64,000 bases of DNA from Nostoc desertorum CM1-VF14 (GTDB lineage: Bacteria; Cyanobacteriota; Cyanobacteriia; Cyanobacteriales; Nostocaceae), in NCBI GenBank assembly GCA_019359245.1, contig JAHHHR010000001.1:186001-250000 (forward strand), read 5' to 3'. The first letter of the stretch is position 1. The number at the start of each line of letters is the position of its first letter. Both the position numbers and the translations under genes were made by a program. Positions 10,707-19,037 of this stretch are shown in pieces. Below the pieces are notes generated by a model that searched no databases, was not told where the DNA came from, and saw only the letters and a program-made list of their open reading frames with translations.

Positions 10707-11279
10707 TCACGGCACCTGTACCTCATAAGTCCCCTTGACTGTAGTCTTCGCGGGGATAGATTCGCCAAAACCCAAGCGAATGTGAGTGTAGGCTGTAGCT
10801 GGAGCAGGGCGAGATTCTACTTTGCCGTTAGGAAGAGTGACTTTAACAGTGGGATTTTCTACAAAGCTGCGTCCGCCATCAATGCTGTAGATAATCTTTG
10901 CTCCTTTGTTAGCATTGACATTTGCAGATTTCAACTTATACACCGTTCCTTGAGGAATGGGTTGATTAATAGTGAGATTCTTGACTGGGCGATCGCCTCT
11001 GTTTTCACCACTGACTGTGTAACGCAACACATCTCCTCGCTGCACCACAGCTTTACCTTGTAGTGGTTGCCAAGTTACCTTTTCCTTACCTTGCCCATCT
11101 TTTTGCACAACTTGCTTTTGTGCATCCAAACGCAACTGTACTTGCCCTTTAGCTTGGGTATTTTGGGCGATCGCACTTCCTGAGTGCCATATATTCGCTA
11201 CTCCAGGAATTTGGCTGATAAATGGTGTAGTTGCAATCAAGGCGATCGCTCCCATACTTGCAATAGAAACACGCTTCAT
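10707..11279 (-). CDS. Small exported DUF11-family protein
   Basis: About 190 residues. The signal peptide (MKRVSIASMGAIALIATT) leads into one DUF11-like domain: VQRGDVLRYTVSGENRGD, then VKNLTINQPIPQGT, and a final strand VKGTYEVQVP. Start ATG 11279 is chosen because AGAGG lies 8 nt upstream; an in-frame TTG at 11303 would add eight residues. It sits between the 856-aa and 507-aa members of the cluster with 262-bp and 140-bp gaps, so it may have its own promoter. As a single-domain protein it could be a soluble periplasmic subunit of the system, which is inference. Confidence 0.8.
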   Translation of the reverse strand: MKRVSIASMGAIALIATTPFISQIPGVANIWHSGSAIAQNTQAKGQVQLRLDAQKQVVQKDGQGKEKVTWQPLQGKAVVQRGDVLRYTVSGENRGDRPVKNLTINQPIPQGTVYKLKSANVNANKGAKIIYSIDGGRSFVENPTVKVTLPNGKVESRPAPATAYTHIRLGFGESIPAKTTVKGTYEVQVP

Positions 11280-11419
11280 GTAAATAACCTCTTTAAACTT
11301 CAACTTCCAGAATTTTGATTGGTGATTAGCCCCCTTTTTAAGGGGGTGGGGGGATCAAAAGGCGGTGTAAAATACAGAAAACCCCTTTTAGCTCCCCTTA
11401 ATGAGAAAAACAGCTGACG

Positions 11420-13990
11420 TTAGTTCACCCTGCGTTGGAAGATAAATGTTTGTTCTCCACCTGGTGCAACATTGCCCGCATTGTCCACATACCTGGTGAC
11501 ATCGACATTAGACGTGTCTGTTGTCGTGTTTCCGTTGAAGAAATTGATGGTTGCGCCAACAGAAGAATCTGTAGCTGAACCCGGAACATTGCTGGTATCA
11601 ATTTGACCATTGTTATCTCTATCCAGCGCCCAGTTGTTTAGACCATCCCCAACAGTAGTAGAGAGAGCACCATCTTCAGTAATCACGACATTGTTGGCTG
11701 TCAAAATCGAGTTATTACTTCCGTCTGTGGGCTGGACTTCAGAAATGTTCCTGTACCTAATCCGGTACTCAATAACGTTTCCTTGAGCGGGTGTTCTTGC
11801 GACATCAGCCACATTTGGATTGGGATCAATAGATGGCAAGGGTCCACCAGTACCATCAGGATCAAAAGCTGGTGTTGAGTTAAAATCACCCTGTCCGGCT
11901 CCCACAACTGGACCAGATCCTTGCAGAACTCTAGACTCTTTAACCAGTTTTAGGAAGCCTGTGTAAACCCGATCAATCGTGGTATTCCTACCAGTTTCTG
12001 CGCCTAAACCAGGGGTTGTATCATCAACGAAGGCAGTGATAGGTACTGGGTAGCCTCTGAGGATATTATCGTTGGCAGAGAGGTTGGTGCCACTTGGTAG
12101 ATCAACTTCTACGGAGTAGTTGATAGGGCTGTTTATTGGCACATCAGGAATAGTGATGTAATCAGTCGTATCATTAATCGGGCTACCACCACTCAAAAAT
12201 TGGGTGCCGTCCCAGGTATAGACTTTTGTCTGATTCAGATACTTAATAGTTACCGTCGTATTTGCCGGCAAATCAGCAGCATTAGCTGGTGGGGTAGGAA
12301 GCAGGGAAATGTCGTTTGCTTGGGTACTGGCATTTGTTAGCGTGTTATTGAAGGTGACAACCGCCGGATCTACGGTTGATCCTGGTCTTATATTCGCAGC
12401 GATCGCTGAAGATTTGTTGCTGAAGTCGGTGTTAGGATTATTGCCTGGACCAATAGCATTTGGAAAATTTTCTGGTCCATTTTGGACTGTGGCAGTAACT
12501 TGTGTCACTATGGTACTGCTCGCTTCACCACCTGGACCAGCTCCTGCGTTGTTGCCAGGGTCAGTCCCGGTATTAGTTAGGTCCGTTGGGTTGTCAATAT
12601 AGCCATCTTCAACTGGGGTAGGAGCGGCGTCAGGAATGCCATCGCCATTTGCATCTGTCCCAGGAGGCGTTATACCGTTGTAGTTACTGGGATTTTGGTC
12701 ACCAGATTCGTCATATATAAACGTATCTGGAATACCATCGTTATTGGTATCTGTATTTGCTATACCACTGCTTTGACCAAACAATTGGGCAATGTTATTG
12801 ACCGTTAATGATGTTCCAGTGAAAGTTGATCTAACTCTAACCTGAATCGAGAAATTGATTGCTGGCGAATTAGGAGCAACAGAAGTGACACTAGCAGCCG
12901 GGTTGTTGACGAAACCGACGCGGGTTACTGTCGCCAGGTTAGTAGATGCAGTGAGTAGTTGCCAAGTAGCAGCATTGGCATTGGTAGTGATGGGATCTGT
13001 AGTGTAAACCGCTTGCCAACCAGTCGGTGCAGTTGGTACAGCCGCCAGTTGAGTATCCAGAGGAATAGCATCAGAAACTAAAATGCGAGGTTCTGCAAAG
13101 CCTTTTATGAGCGTACCCGTTAATGCAGCTGGGTTAATGCCTTTGTTTGTTGGATCAGTTGATTGTACTTCTAGGCTCAAGTTATAACTCAGTGTGTCAT
13201 CATTGATTTTTGCAGTACCAGCATCGTTGATGCCATTAGGCGTTTTGAGTACCTTAGCAAAAGTGTAGCTTGACGCATTGACAGTCGCGTCTACAAAAGC
13301 ACTAGCCTCACGCACACCGTTAGCAGGGTCGCCAGTAATGTCACCATTTGTTGTACCAGTGTTATCTACCGTATAAACATCACCTGTATTAGTGGTTCGC
13401 GGCTGGTTCTGAGTATTAGTGCTAGTGCCGGTGTCACCTAAAGTAACTCTAATTGCTTGACCAGCATTAGCGCCAGCATTAACGGTAACCACAGCACGCA
13501 CAAAAATAGAACCGTTAGCGGCTATTGAAGGTGTATCGGCATCGTTGATTGTTGTCCAGCCATCCGTACCATTTAAGCTGTATTCTAATCTGACAACTGT
13601 ACCAGGGCCAGTGATACCTACGTTGTTGCTGGCAGGAATGTGGAACTTCGTGGGGTCGTTACCAACGTTATTCACCCTGAAGTTATAAAGGAGCTGATCA
13701 CCAGATACTACTGTGCCCTGGTTCTGATCTACAAAACCATTACCTGTGATTGTGATACCAGCTACTTCTGCCACTGTAACGGTAACTGTGTTAGAGGTGG
13801 CGTTGAGTGTTTGGCCATTACCGTCTTGGTAGGTTGCTGTAGCTGTGTTGCTAATTACTTCACCCGCAGCCGTACCTTCAGCTAATACGGGTGCAACAAA
13901 TTGGAAAAGGCTATTACATAATAATCCTGCTGCTATTAGAGATCGGTAGCACTTACGCTGGTTGTTGGCAGATTTATTTAGGTTTAACAT
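11420..13990 (-). CDS. Exported DUF11-like surface protein (856 aa)
   Basis: First gene of the minus-strand cluster. Signal peptide visible at 1-38 (SLIAAGLLCNSLFQFVAPVLAEG). The mature part begins GEVISNTATATYQDGNGQTL, a segment typical of cyanobacterial DUF11-associated proteins, and continues as several Ig-like beta modules. Aspartate-rich calcium-loop-like stretches are present (DTNNDGIPD near residue 425, DANGDGIPD near 460, DRDNNGQID near 800), which suggests Ca-stabilised repeats. It ends VAPGGEQTFIFQRRVN with no anchor or barrel signature. Its composition matches the other four members. The 731-bp region upstream, divergent from thrC, should hold the cluster promoter. Confidence 0.82.
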   Translation of the reverse strand: MLNLNKSANNQRKCYRSLIAAGLLCNSLFQFVAPVLAEGTAAGEVISNTATATYQDGNGQTLNATSNTVTVTVAEVAGITITGNGFVDQNQGTVVSGDQLLYNFRVNNVGNDPTKFHIPASNNVGITGPGTVVRLEYSLNGTDGWTTINDADTPSIAANGSIFVRAVVTVNAGANAGQAIRVTLGDTGTSTNTQNQPRTTNTGDVYTVDNTGTTNGDITGDPANGVREASAFVDATVNASSYTFAKVLKTPNGINDAGTAKINDDTLSYNLSLEVQSTDPTNKGINPAALTGTLIKGFAEPRILVSDAIPLDTQLAAVPTAPTGWQAVYTTDPITTNANAATWQLLTASTNLATVTRVGFVNNPAASVTSVAPNSPAINFSIQVRVRSTFTGTSLTVNNIAQLFGQSSGIANTDTNNDGIPDTFIYDESGDQNPSNYNGITPPGTDANGDGIPDAAPTPVEDGYIDNPTDLTNTGTDPGNNAGAGPGGEASSTIVTQVTATVQNGPENFPNAIGPGNNPNTDFSNKSSAIAANIRPGSTVDPAVVTFNNTLTNASTQANDISLLPTPPANAADLPANTTVTIKYLNQTKVYTWDGTQFLSGGSPINDTTDYITIPDVPINSPINYSVEVDLPSGTNLSANDNILRGYPVPITAFVDDTTPGLGAETGRNTTIDRVYTGFLKLVKESRVLQGSGPVVGAGQGDFNSTPAFDPDGTGGPLPSIDPNPNVADVARTPAQGNVIEYRIRYRNISEVQPTDGSNNSILTANNVVITEDGALSTTVGDGLNNWALDRDNNGQIDTSNVPGSATDSSVGATINFFNGNTTTDTSNVDVTRYVDNAGNVAPGGEQTFIFQRRVN

Positions 13991-14623
13991 GGAAGCAGTT
14001 TGTTTGTTTGCTGGACTTTTATCCTGGGTTTATACGCAGGGTAAGGTTCGGCAATTTCTTAAAAAATTACCGATTATGTCAAACCCGAACGTTGAGATTT
14101 AGGAAATGCATACTTAATGAGTTAAATTAGTTACTTATCTCAAAAAGTATATTGAAGCAATACAGAGAAATAAATCGCCTATCCGCGTTTAGCCTTGATA
14201 ACTAAAGCTCATAGTCATTAACACGGATAAATTGCTCTTTTTTCCTGCCGATTGCTCTTACAAGTAGAAATATAAATTTAACTGTAAAAATATACTTCAG
14301 TATAAATAATGAATTTCTTCAGCGAGGACAAATTCTGTATGAAGATATACTGTCTCGTTGATGAATATAACTATGTAGCACACAAAGAATATGTAATGAT
14401 TGACTTGACCATTGTGCGTATCCACAGTTAACTTATCGATATTTCTGAAAAACTAGAGTGCGACAATAGGTAAATGAATGCAAAATCATCATTTGCATTT
14501 TATGTGTTAGTGCTTAAAAAATATAATTAAATTGTCTTTTTATAACATATCTGTCTAAGTGTAAATTCTAAGTGCAGGGGTTACTATGATAAAAAGTTTA
14601 CAAAAATCATTCTTTTCAATACT

Positions 14624-14656
14624 AAACATACCCGACATTTTTAGTCGGGTATGTTT
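14624..14656 (+). promoter_or_regulatory. Perfect 13-bp inverted repeat in the thrC leader
   Basis: AAACATACCCGAC (14624-14636) and GTCGGGTATGTTT (14644-14656) are exact inverse copies around a 7-nt A/T loop, about 65 bp before the thrC ATG. No run of T follows, so it is not a canonical terminator; an operator, mRNA stabiliser or leader structure is more likely. The rest of 13991-14721 is AT-rich with no supported gene; a 68-codon open frame from 14586 runs through this hairpin and overlaps thrC, so it is not believed. Confidence 0.5.
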
Positions 14657-14721
14657 GACTGGTATTTTTGCTCGTGTTAGTATCAGGCGACAGCAGACAG
14701 ACAAACAGGGAAAGCTAGTTT

Positions 14722-16032
14722 ATGACTCAGGCAATCAAAACCCAAACCCAAACTCAAACCAGCACTGCCTACTTTCAAGCCTTGAAGTGTAAGGAATGTG
14801 GTGCGGAATATGAACTCAAAGCCAGTAATGTTTGTGAGTTATGTTTTGGTCCCTTAGAAGTCAAGTATGACTACAGCGCCCTACGTCTAACTGTTACTCG
14901 TGAAACAATTCAGGCCGGTCCCAATTCAATTTGGCGCTATCGTCCCTTTTTGCCTGTTGCAACTGACAATGTTATAGATGTGGGAACGGGTATGACTCCC
15001 TTGGTTCGTTCTCACCGCCTTGCCCGTCGCCTGGGTCTAAATAAGCTTTATATAAAAAATGATGCCGTTAATATGCCCACCCTTAGCTTTAAGGATCGGG
15101 TGGTATCAGTTGCCCTCTCCAGAGCGCGGGAGTTGGGTTTCACTACTGTTTCTTGCGCTAGCACCGGGAACTTGGCAAATTCTACAGCTGCGATCGCAGC
15201 TCATGCCGGTTTAGACTGCTGTGTATTCATCCCCGCAGATTTAGAAGCCGGAAAAATTATCGGTAGCCTGATCTACAGTCCTACCTTAATGGCCGTCAAG
15301 GGTAACTACGATCAAGTGAATCGTCTCTGTTCAGAAGTTGCTAATACACATGGCTGGGGTTTTGTCAATATTAACCTGCGTCCTTATTATTCTGAAGGTT
15401 CCAAGACACTAGGCTTTGAAGTTGCAGAACAACTAGGCTGGGAACTACCCGATCATGTTGTTGCTCCCTTAGCATCTGGTTCACTATTCACCAAAATTTA
15501 TAAAGGGTTCCAAGAATTTATCGAAGTTGGTTTGGTAGAAAACAAGAGCGTTCGTTTTAGCGGCGCTCAAGCTGAAGGTTGTTCACCCATTGCCCAAGCC
15601 TTTAAAGAAGGACGCGACTTTATTAAACCAGTTAAACCGAATACAATTGCTAAATCGTTAGCGATCGGTAACCCAGCAGACGGCATTTATGCTGTAGAGC
15701 TAGCTCAGAAGACTGGTGGTAATATTGAATCAGTCAATGATGCAGAAATTATTGATGGCATCAAGCTGCTGGCAGAAACCGAAGGCATCTTCACAGAAAC
15801 GGCTGGTGGTACTACCGTGGCCGTGCTGAAAAAACTGGTAGAAGCTGGCAAAATTGATCCAGATGAAACTACCGTGATTTACATCACTGGCAATGGTCTG
15901 AAAACCCAAGAAGCAATTCAAGGCTACGTTGGCGAACCCTTGACTATTGATGCCAAACTCGATAGTTTTGAACGTGCACTAGAGCGATCGCGTACTCTGG
16001 ATCGCTTGGAATGGCAACAAGTCCTCGTTTAG
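14722..16032 (+). CDS. thrC: Threonine synthase
   Basis: PLP-dependent enzyme converting O-phosphohomoserine to threonine and phosphate in the cytoplasm. Residues 22-42 hold a CxxC...CxxC pair (CKECGAEY then CELCFGPLEV), an N-terminal zinc-ribbon-like extension seen in long threonine synthases. The PLP lysine is in PTLSFKDRVVS, followed by the substrate/phosphate-binding segment CASTGNLANS and the PLP-phosphate glycine-rich segment near GNGLKTQE. The 436-residue length fits. ATG 14722 follows GAAAGC, a weak ribosome site. The gene is followed by a ThiS/MoaD-like gene on the same strand. A second, shorter threonine synthase lies at 22362-23453. Confidence 0.93.
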   Translation: MTQAIKTQTQTQTSTAYFQALKCKECGAEYELKASNVCELCFGPLEVKYDYSALRLTVTRETIQAGPNSIWRYRPFLPVATDNVIDVGTGMTPLVRSHRLARRLGLNKLYIKNDAVNMPTLSFKDRVVSVALSRARELGFTTVSCASTGNLANSTAAIAAHAGLDCCVFIPADLEAGKIIGSLIYSPTLMAVKGNYDQVNRLCSEVANTHGWGFVNINLRPYYSEGSKTLGFEVAEQLGWELPDHVVAPLASGSLFTKIYKGFQEFIEVGLVENKSVRFSGAQAEGCSPIAQAFKEGRDFIKPVKPNTIAKSLAIGNPADGIYAVELAQKTGGNIESVNDAEIIDGIKLLAETEGIFTETAGGTTVAVLKKLVEAGKIDPDETTVIYITGNGLKTQEAIQGYVGEPLTIDAKLDSFERALERSRTLDRLEWQQVLV

Positions 16033-16039
16033 TTAGAAA

Positions 16040-16081
16040 TTAGGAGTTATGAGTTATGAGTTTTTGATTCATAACTCCTAA
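16040..16081 (+). repeat. Inverted repeat between thrC and the ThiS/MoaD-like gene
   Basis: Exact 13-bp arms, TTAGGAGTTATGA at 16040-16052 and TCATAACTCCTAA at 16069-16081, within the 94-bp intergenic gap. It belongs to the 'gagttatgagtt' type of intergenic sequence frequent in Nostoc. It could attenuate or process the bicistronic message. Confidence 0.6.
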
Positions 16082-16126
16082 CTCTTAACTATTAACTGTA
16101 TTCCTAACTCTTCACTTTGTACTTTT

Positions 16127-16402
16127 ATGGCTGTAACAGTTTTAGTTCCTACGACTCTTCAGAATTTGACTAATAATCAAGCTACTCTAGAATCCAACGG
16201 TAGCACCATTGCTGAATTATTGGACTCTTTAGAACAAAGCTTTCCTGGGATTAAATCCCGGTTGTGCGATGACGAAGGCAAACTACGTCGGTTTGTAAAT
16301 TTTTACGTCGATAGCGAAGATATCCGTTATTTAGATGGTATTAATACAGCCCTGAAAGATGGCGATGAAGTAAGTATTGTCCCCGCTGTCGCAGGTGGTT
16401 AA
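16127..16402 (+). CDS. ThiS/MoaD-family ubiquitin-like sulfur carrier
   Basis: A 91-residue beta-grasp protein ending in the diagnostic Gly-Gly (SIVPAVAGG), which in this family is adenylated and thiocarboxylated so the protein can donate sulfur. Other family marks are the DLxx-type helix ([15 protein letters not shown]) and the NxxD segment ([17 protein letters not shown]). The 94-bp gap after thrC and shared strand suggest cotranscription. In actinobacteria a related carrier (CysO) serves cysteine synthesis; whether this one serves cysteine, molybdopterin or thiamin cannot be read from sequence. The family call is firm, the pathway is not. Confidence 0.85.
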   Translation: MAVTVLVPTTLQNLTNNQATLESNGSTIAELLDSLEQSFPGIKSRLCDDEGKLRRFVNFYVDSEDIRYLDGINTALKDGDEVSIVPAVAGG

Positions 16403-16462
16403 TAAAGAGAACACTAAATAAAGTAGAAGCCTAACTAGACAAAGCTTTGAGAAATTGCCTCG

Positions 16463-16483
16463 TTCCCAGTCTCCGGCTGGGAA
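16463..16483 (+). repeat. Short palindromic intergenic repeat
   Basis: TTCCCAG (16463-16469) and CTGGGAA (16477-16483) around a 7-nt loop. The 'cgttcccagtctccggctgggaa' type of element is a common dispersed cyanobacterial repeat. Confidence 0.55.
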
Positions 16484-16602
16484 TGCCCATTAGTAGGTGC
16501 TGCCGATTAGTGAGGGAAAATGTCAAGTAAGAGTGAGCGCAAAGATGAGTGTTGCTGCAAGCATTTCTTTAACATCATCTAGATTAATTTTGAGCGCAGA
16601 CA

Positions 16603-16628
16603 CTGCCATAGGTTAGAGGCTATGGCAG
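16603..16628 (+). terminator. Candidate terminator after the thrC transcript
   Basis: CTGCCATAG (16603-16611) pairs exactly with CTATGGCAG (16620-16628) and is followed by a T-rich stretch (ATTGATTTTCTATTTT). It is the first good terminator-like structure downstream of the ThiS/MoaD-like gene. Confidence 0.5.
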
Positions 16629-16776
16629 ATTGATTTTCTATTTTAGTATTCGGGTATACTGGAGTAATTGTGTATCAGGTTTCAGGATATTTGCATACAT
16701 CCTATGGGAAGATGCCCTATGAATATAATAATGAGTAAATTAATCTGGGATGTTGTTATGCACTGGATTTATATAC

Positions 16777-16809
16777 AGGTTTGGTTTACCACCAAACCTT
16801 ATTTTTATA
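16777..16809 (+). terminator. Candidate rho-independent terminator
   Basis: AGGTTTGGT (16777-16785) pairs with ACCAAACCT (16791-16799), a 9-bp stem with a 5-nt loop, followed directly by TATTTTTATATT. The convergent porin gene ends at 17072. No gene is supported in 16403-17071. Confidence 0.6.
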
Positions 16810-17071
16810 TTATTTAAAATGGGGCGTAGTTGATAGGGAATTGAATATGGGGGATTGAAAAAGAGATTTTCATTGGTTTTGGTGCTTAATTGGCTATAAG
16901 TATCTGTCAATACTTAAGTTTAATATTCTTATAGCGATTCTGATTTGAATGAGGGACACGGCATTGCAGTGTCCCTACGAGTATCTGTGTTCATCTTTGG
17001 TTAATTATTTTTTTGTATATTACCCATGTGGGAACCACTATAAGTTAAATAATATTCATGTGCAAGCAGAA

Positions 17072-18769
17072 TTAGAAACTAAAAGTACTCCTTAAAATGC
17101 CGATGGTAACTGAGTCACTACCTGGTGTGTGGCCAGGCTCCAAGATATGAATTATTCCTGGTGTAAGGCTGATATTATCTGTTAGTTGAAAACGATAAAA
17201 TGCCTCAATTTGAGTAGTCGTCCCTGGTTGTCTACCTGCACGTCCTAAACCAGTATTGATAAAATCAGGAACATTATTCCCTACAGGTAAGTTGCTACTA
17301 GTAATTTTAGGAGGTTGACCGACATAAATCCCACCTAAATTTCCTTTAGCAAATAAATCAGGGAAATTCAGAAACACCATATAATTCGTCGTTTCTACAT
17401 TTCCTGCTTGCCCAGGAATATAAGATTTAGTATAGCCACCCCACGCACCTGCGCTAATGCGGGGCGAAATCTGCCAAGTTACAGTCGCACCTACGGCGTT
17501 AGTTTGCAGAGGTGCTGATTTTCCGGTGGTGGTATTAACTGTAGTTAAGCATTCATCGCCAACAAAGGTTAGTAAACAACCATCTGAAGAGTAATTATTA
17601 ACGTAATACAAACTTAAATCTAGAGTATCGGTTGGTGTCAGCAGCAATTGCACACCTGTAGTGGTGGTTCCATCAAATAAACCGCTACCTTTACCAGGAT
17701 TTCCTGGTTGATAACTAGTATAAATTGCCTGTAAACTAGCGCGTTTAGCAAATTGCCAATCAATAGCTATACCGCCGTGACCGTATCCCATATTTAAAAT
17801 TGGGTTTCTTTGGGCAAAATAAGACAACGGCCCTGTTGCAGCACTTTCTACGCGATTGGGGCCTCGGAAAGCAGTTGGCATACTTACGCCTTCTGTTCCC
17901 ACCATCACTGCTAATTTATCTGTCACTAGCCAATGAAAATTGAGGTCACTTACAATCAAGTTATCTGTAGGAAATTCGTAGCCAAGTAAAACATCATTTC
18001 GAGAAACACTATTGGTAAATCTCGGCGCGGTAGTACCTTTACCATCTAAAAGACCCGTGAACAAGTAGCTGCGGGGAGTGATTTGGCTAGTTAAATATAG
18101 CTGCCCCAAGGATATAACATCAGTGTTTGTCCCCGCATCATCTGTATCTTTTTGTCCATCTCTAGGATTCACATCACCACGATTGCTAGTTCGTCCTTGA
18201 ATGCCAACTATTAGTAATCCACTGAGTTTGGTTGTTGTTGAGAATTGATTGGCTTTGATTTCAGCGGTTCTGGCTTCTAAACTATCGACACGACCCCGCA
18301 AAGTTGCTAATTCAGGGGCAAATTCTGACTGCAATTTTTGTAATATTGCTAAATCTTCGCGGGTGACTAAATCGCTCGTAGCTGTAGTTATTAATTCGTT
18401 GACTCTATCTAAACAAGCATTCACCCCAGCGGCAAATTCATACCGACTTAGGACCCGATTACCGCGATAGTTGCTATCTGGATAGCCTGCTATACAGCCA
18501 TAACGTTCTACCAGAGACTGTAAAGCTTGGAATGCCCAATCGTTGGGTTGTACATCCTTGAGTTGAGAAACCGATGTAACTTGCGCCATCGAATCTTCTG
18601 GGGAGAGGGGAGGAGAATCTAAACCTATACTCTCCTGCGCCTGAGTAGTTACTGTGTCTGTGTACTCTTGTGCTAGTGCTTTTTGTGCAGCTCCATTTAC
18701 TCCCGCAATTAGTAACCATGCGAGCATCCAGGTTTTTCTATGACTGCGGCTAATAAGTCTACCTTTCAA
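17072..18769 (-). CDS. SLH-domain OprB-type outer-membrane porin
   Basis: Cyanobacterial porin of the SLH plus carbohydrate-selective OprB architecture, the class implicated in uptake of small solutes and inorganic iron. Signal sequence: KTWMLAWLLIAGVNGAAQKALAQ. The SLH domain is at about 65-125 (DVQPNDWAFQALQSLVERYG, then GYPDSNYRGNRVLSRYEFA). A short coiled coil that spans the periplasm follows (about 135-175, ATLRGRVDSLEARTAEIKAN), then an OprB barrel ending in the phenylalanine-terminated strand IGILRSTFSF. The only start upstream of the basic n-region is TTG 18769 with no clear ribosome site; ATG 18727 inside the signal peptide is the alternative. Single gene, no operon partner. Confidence 0.88.
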   Translation of the reverse strand: MKGRLISRSHRKTWMLAWLLIAGVNGAAQKALAQEYTDTVTTQAQESIGLDSPPLSPEDSMAQVTSVSQLKDVQPNDWAFQALQSLVERYGCIAGYPDSNYRGNRVLSRYEFAAGVNACLDRVNELITTATSDLVTREDLAILQKLQSEFAPELATLRGRVDSLEARTAEIKANQFSTTTKLSGLLIVGIQGRTSNRGDVNPRDGQKDTDDAGTNTDVISLGQLYLTSQITPRSYLFTGLLDGKGTTAPRFTNSVSRNDVLLGYEFPTDNLIVSDLNFHWLVTDKLAVMVGTEGVSMPTAFRGPNRVESAATGPLSYFAQRNPILNMGYGHGGIAIDWQFAKRASLQAIYTSYQPGNPGKGSGLFDGTTTTGVQLLLTPTDTLDLSLYYVNNYSSDGCLLTFVGDECLTTVNTTTGKSAPLQTNAVGATVTWQISPRISAGAWGGYTKSYIPGQAGNVETTNYMVFLNFPDLFAKGNLGGIYVGQPPKITSSNLPVGNNVPDFINTGLGRAGRQPGTTTQIEAFYRFQLTDNISLTPGIIHILEPGHTPGSDSVTIGILRSTFSF

Positions 18770-19037
18770 TTTTTTATACTCTGCTCACATACTTAAGTGA
18801 TGAGTGTATTCGTCATTGCCTAAGCTTCACATGAGGAAATCTACGGATTTTGTCAAAAATTAGACTTAATTCTTCTGGGCAACTTCTGAAAGGATGAGTA
18901 TAACAGGGTATTGGGTATTGGGGACTTTTAAGAGGCAGAGGGAGCAGGGGGTATGAGGAAGAAAAACCAATACCCAATGCCCAAATGCCCATTGCTCAAC
19001 GCCCAAAAAGCTCCACTGGAATTGATTGAAAACTAAT

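Noticed and set aside
14586..14792. 68-codon frame before thrC
   Set aside because: It crosses the leader hairpin and overlaps thrC out of frame; no family pattern.
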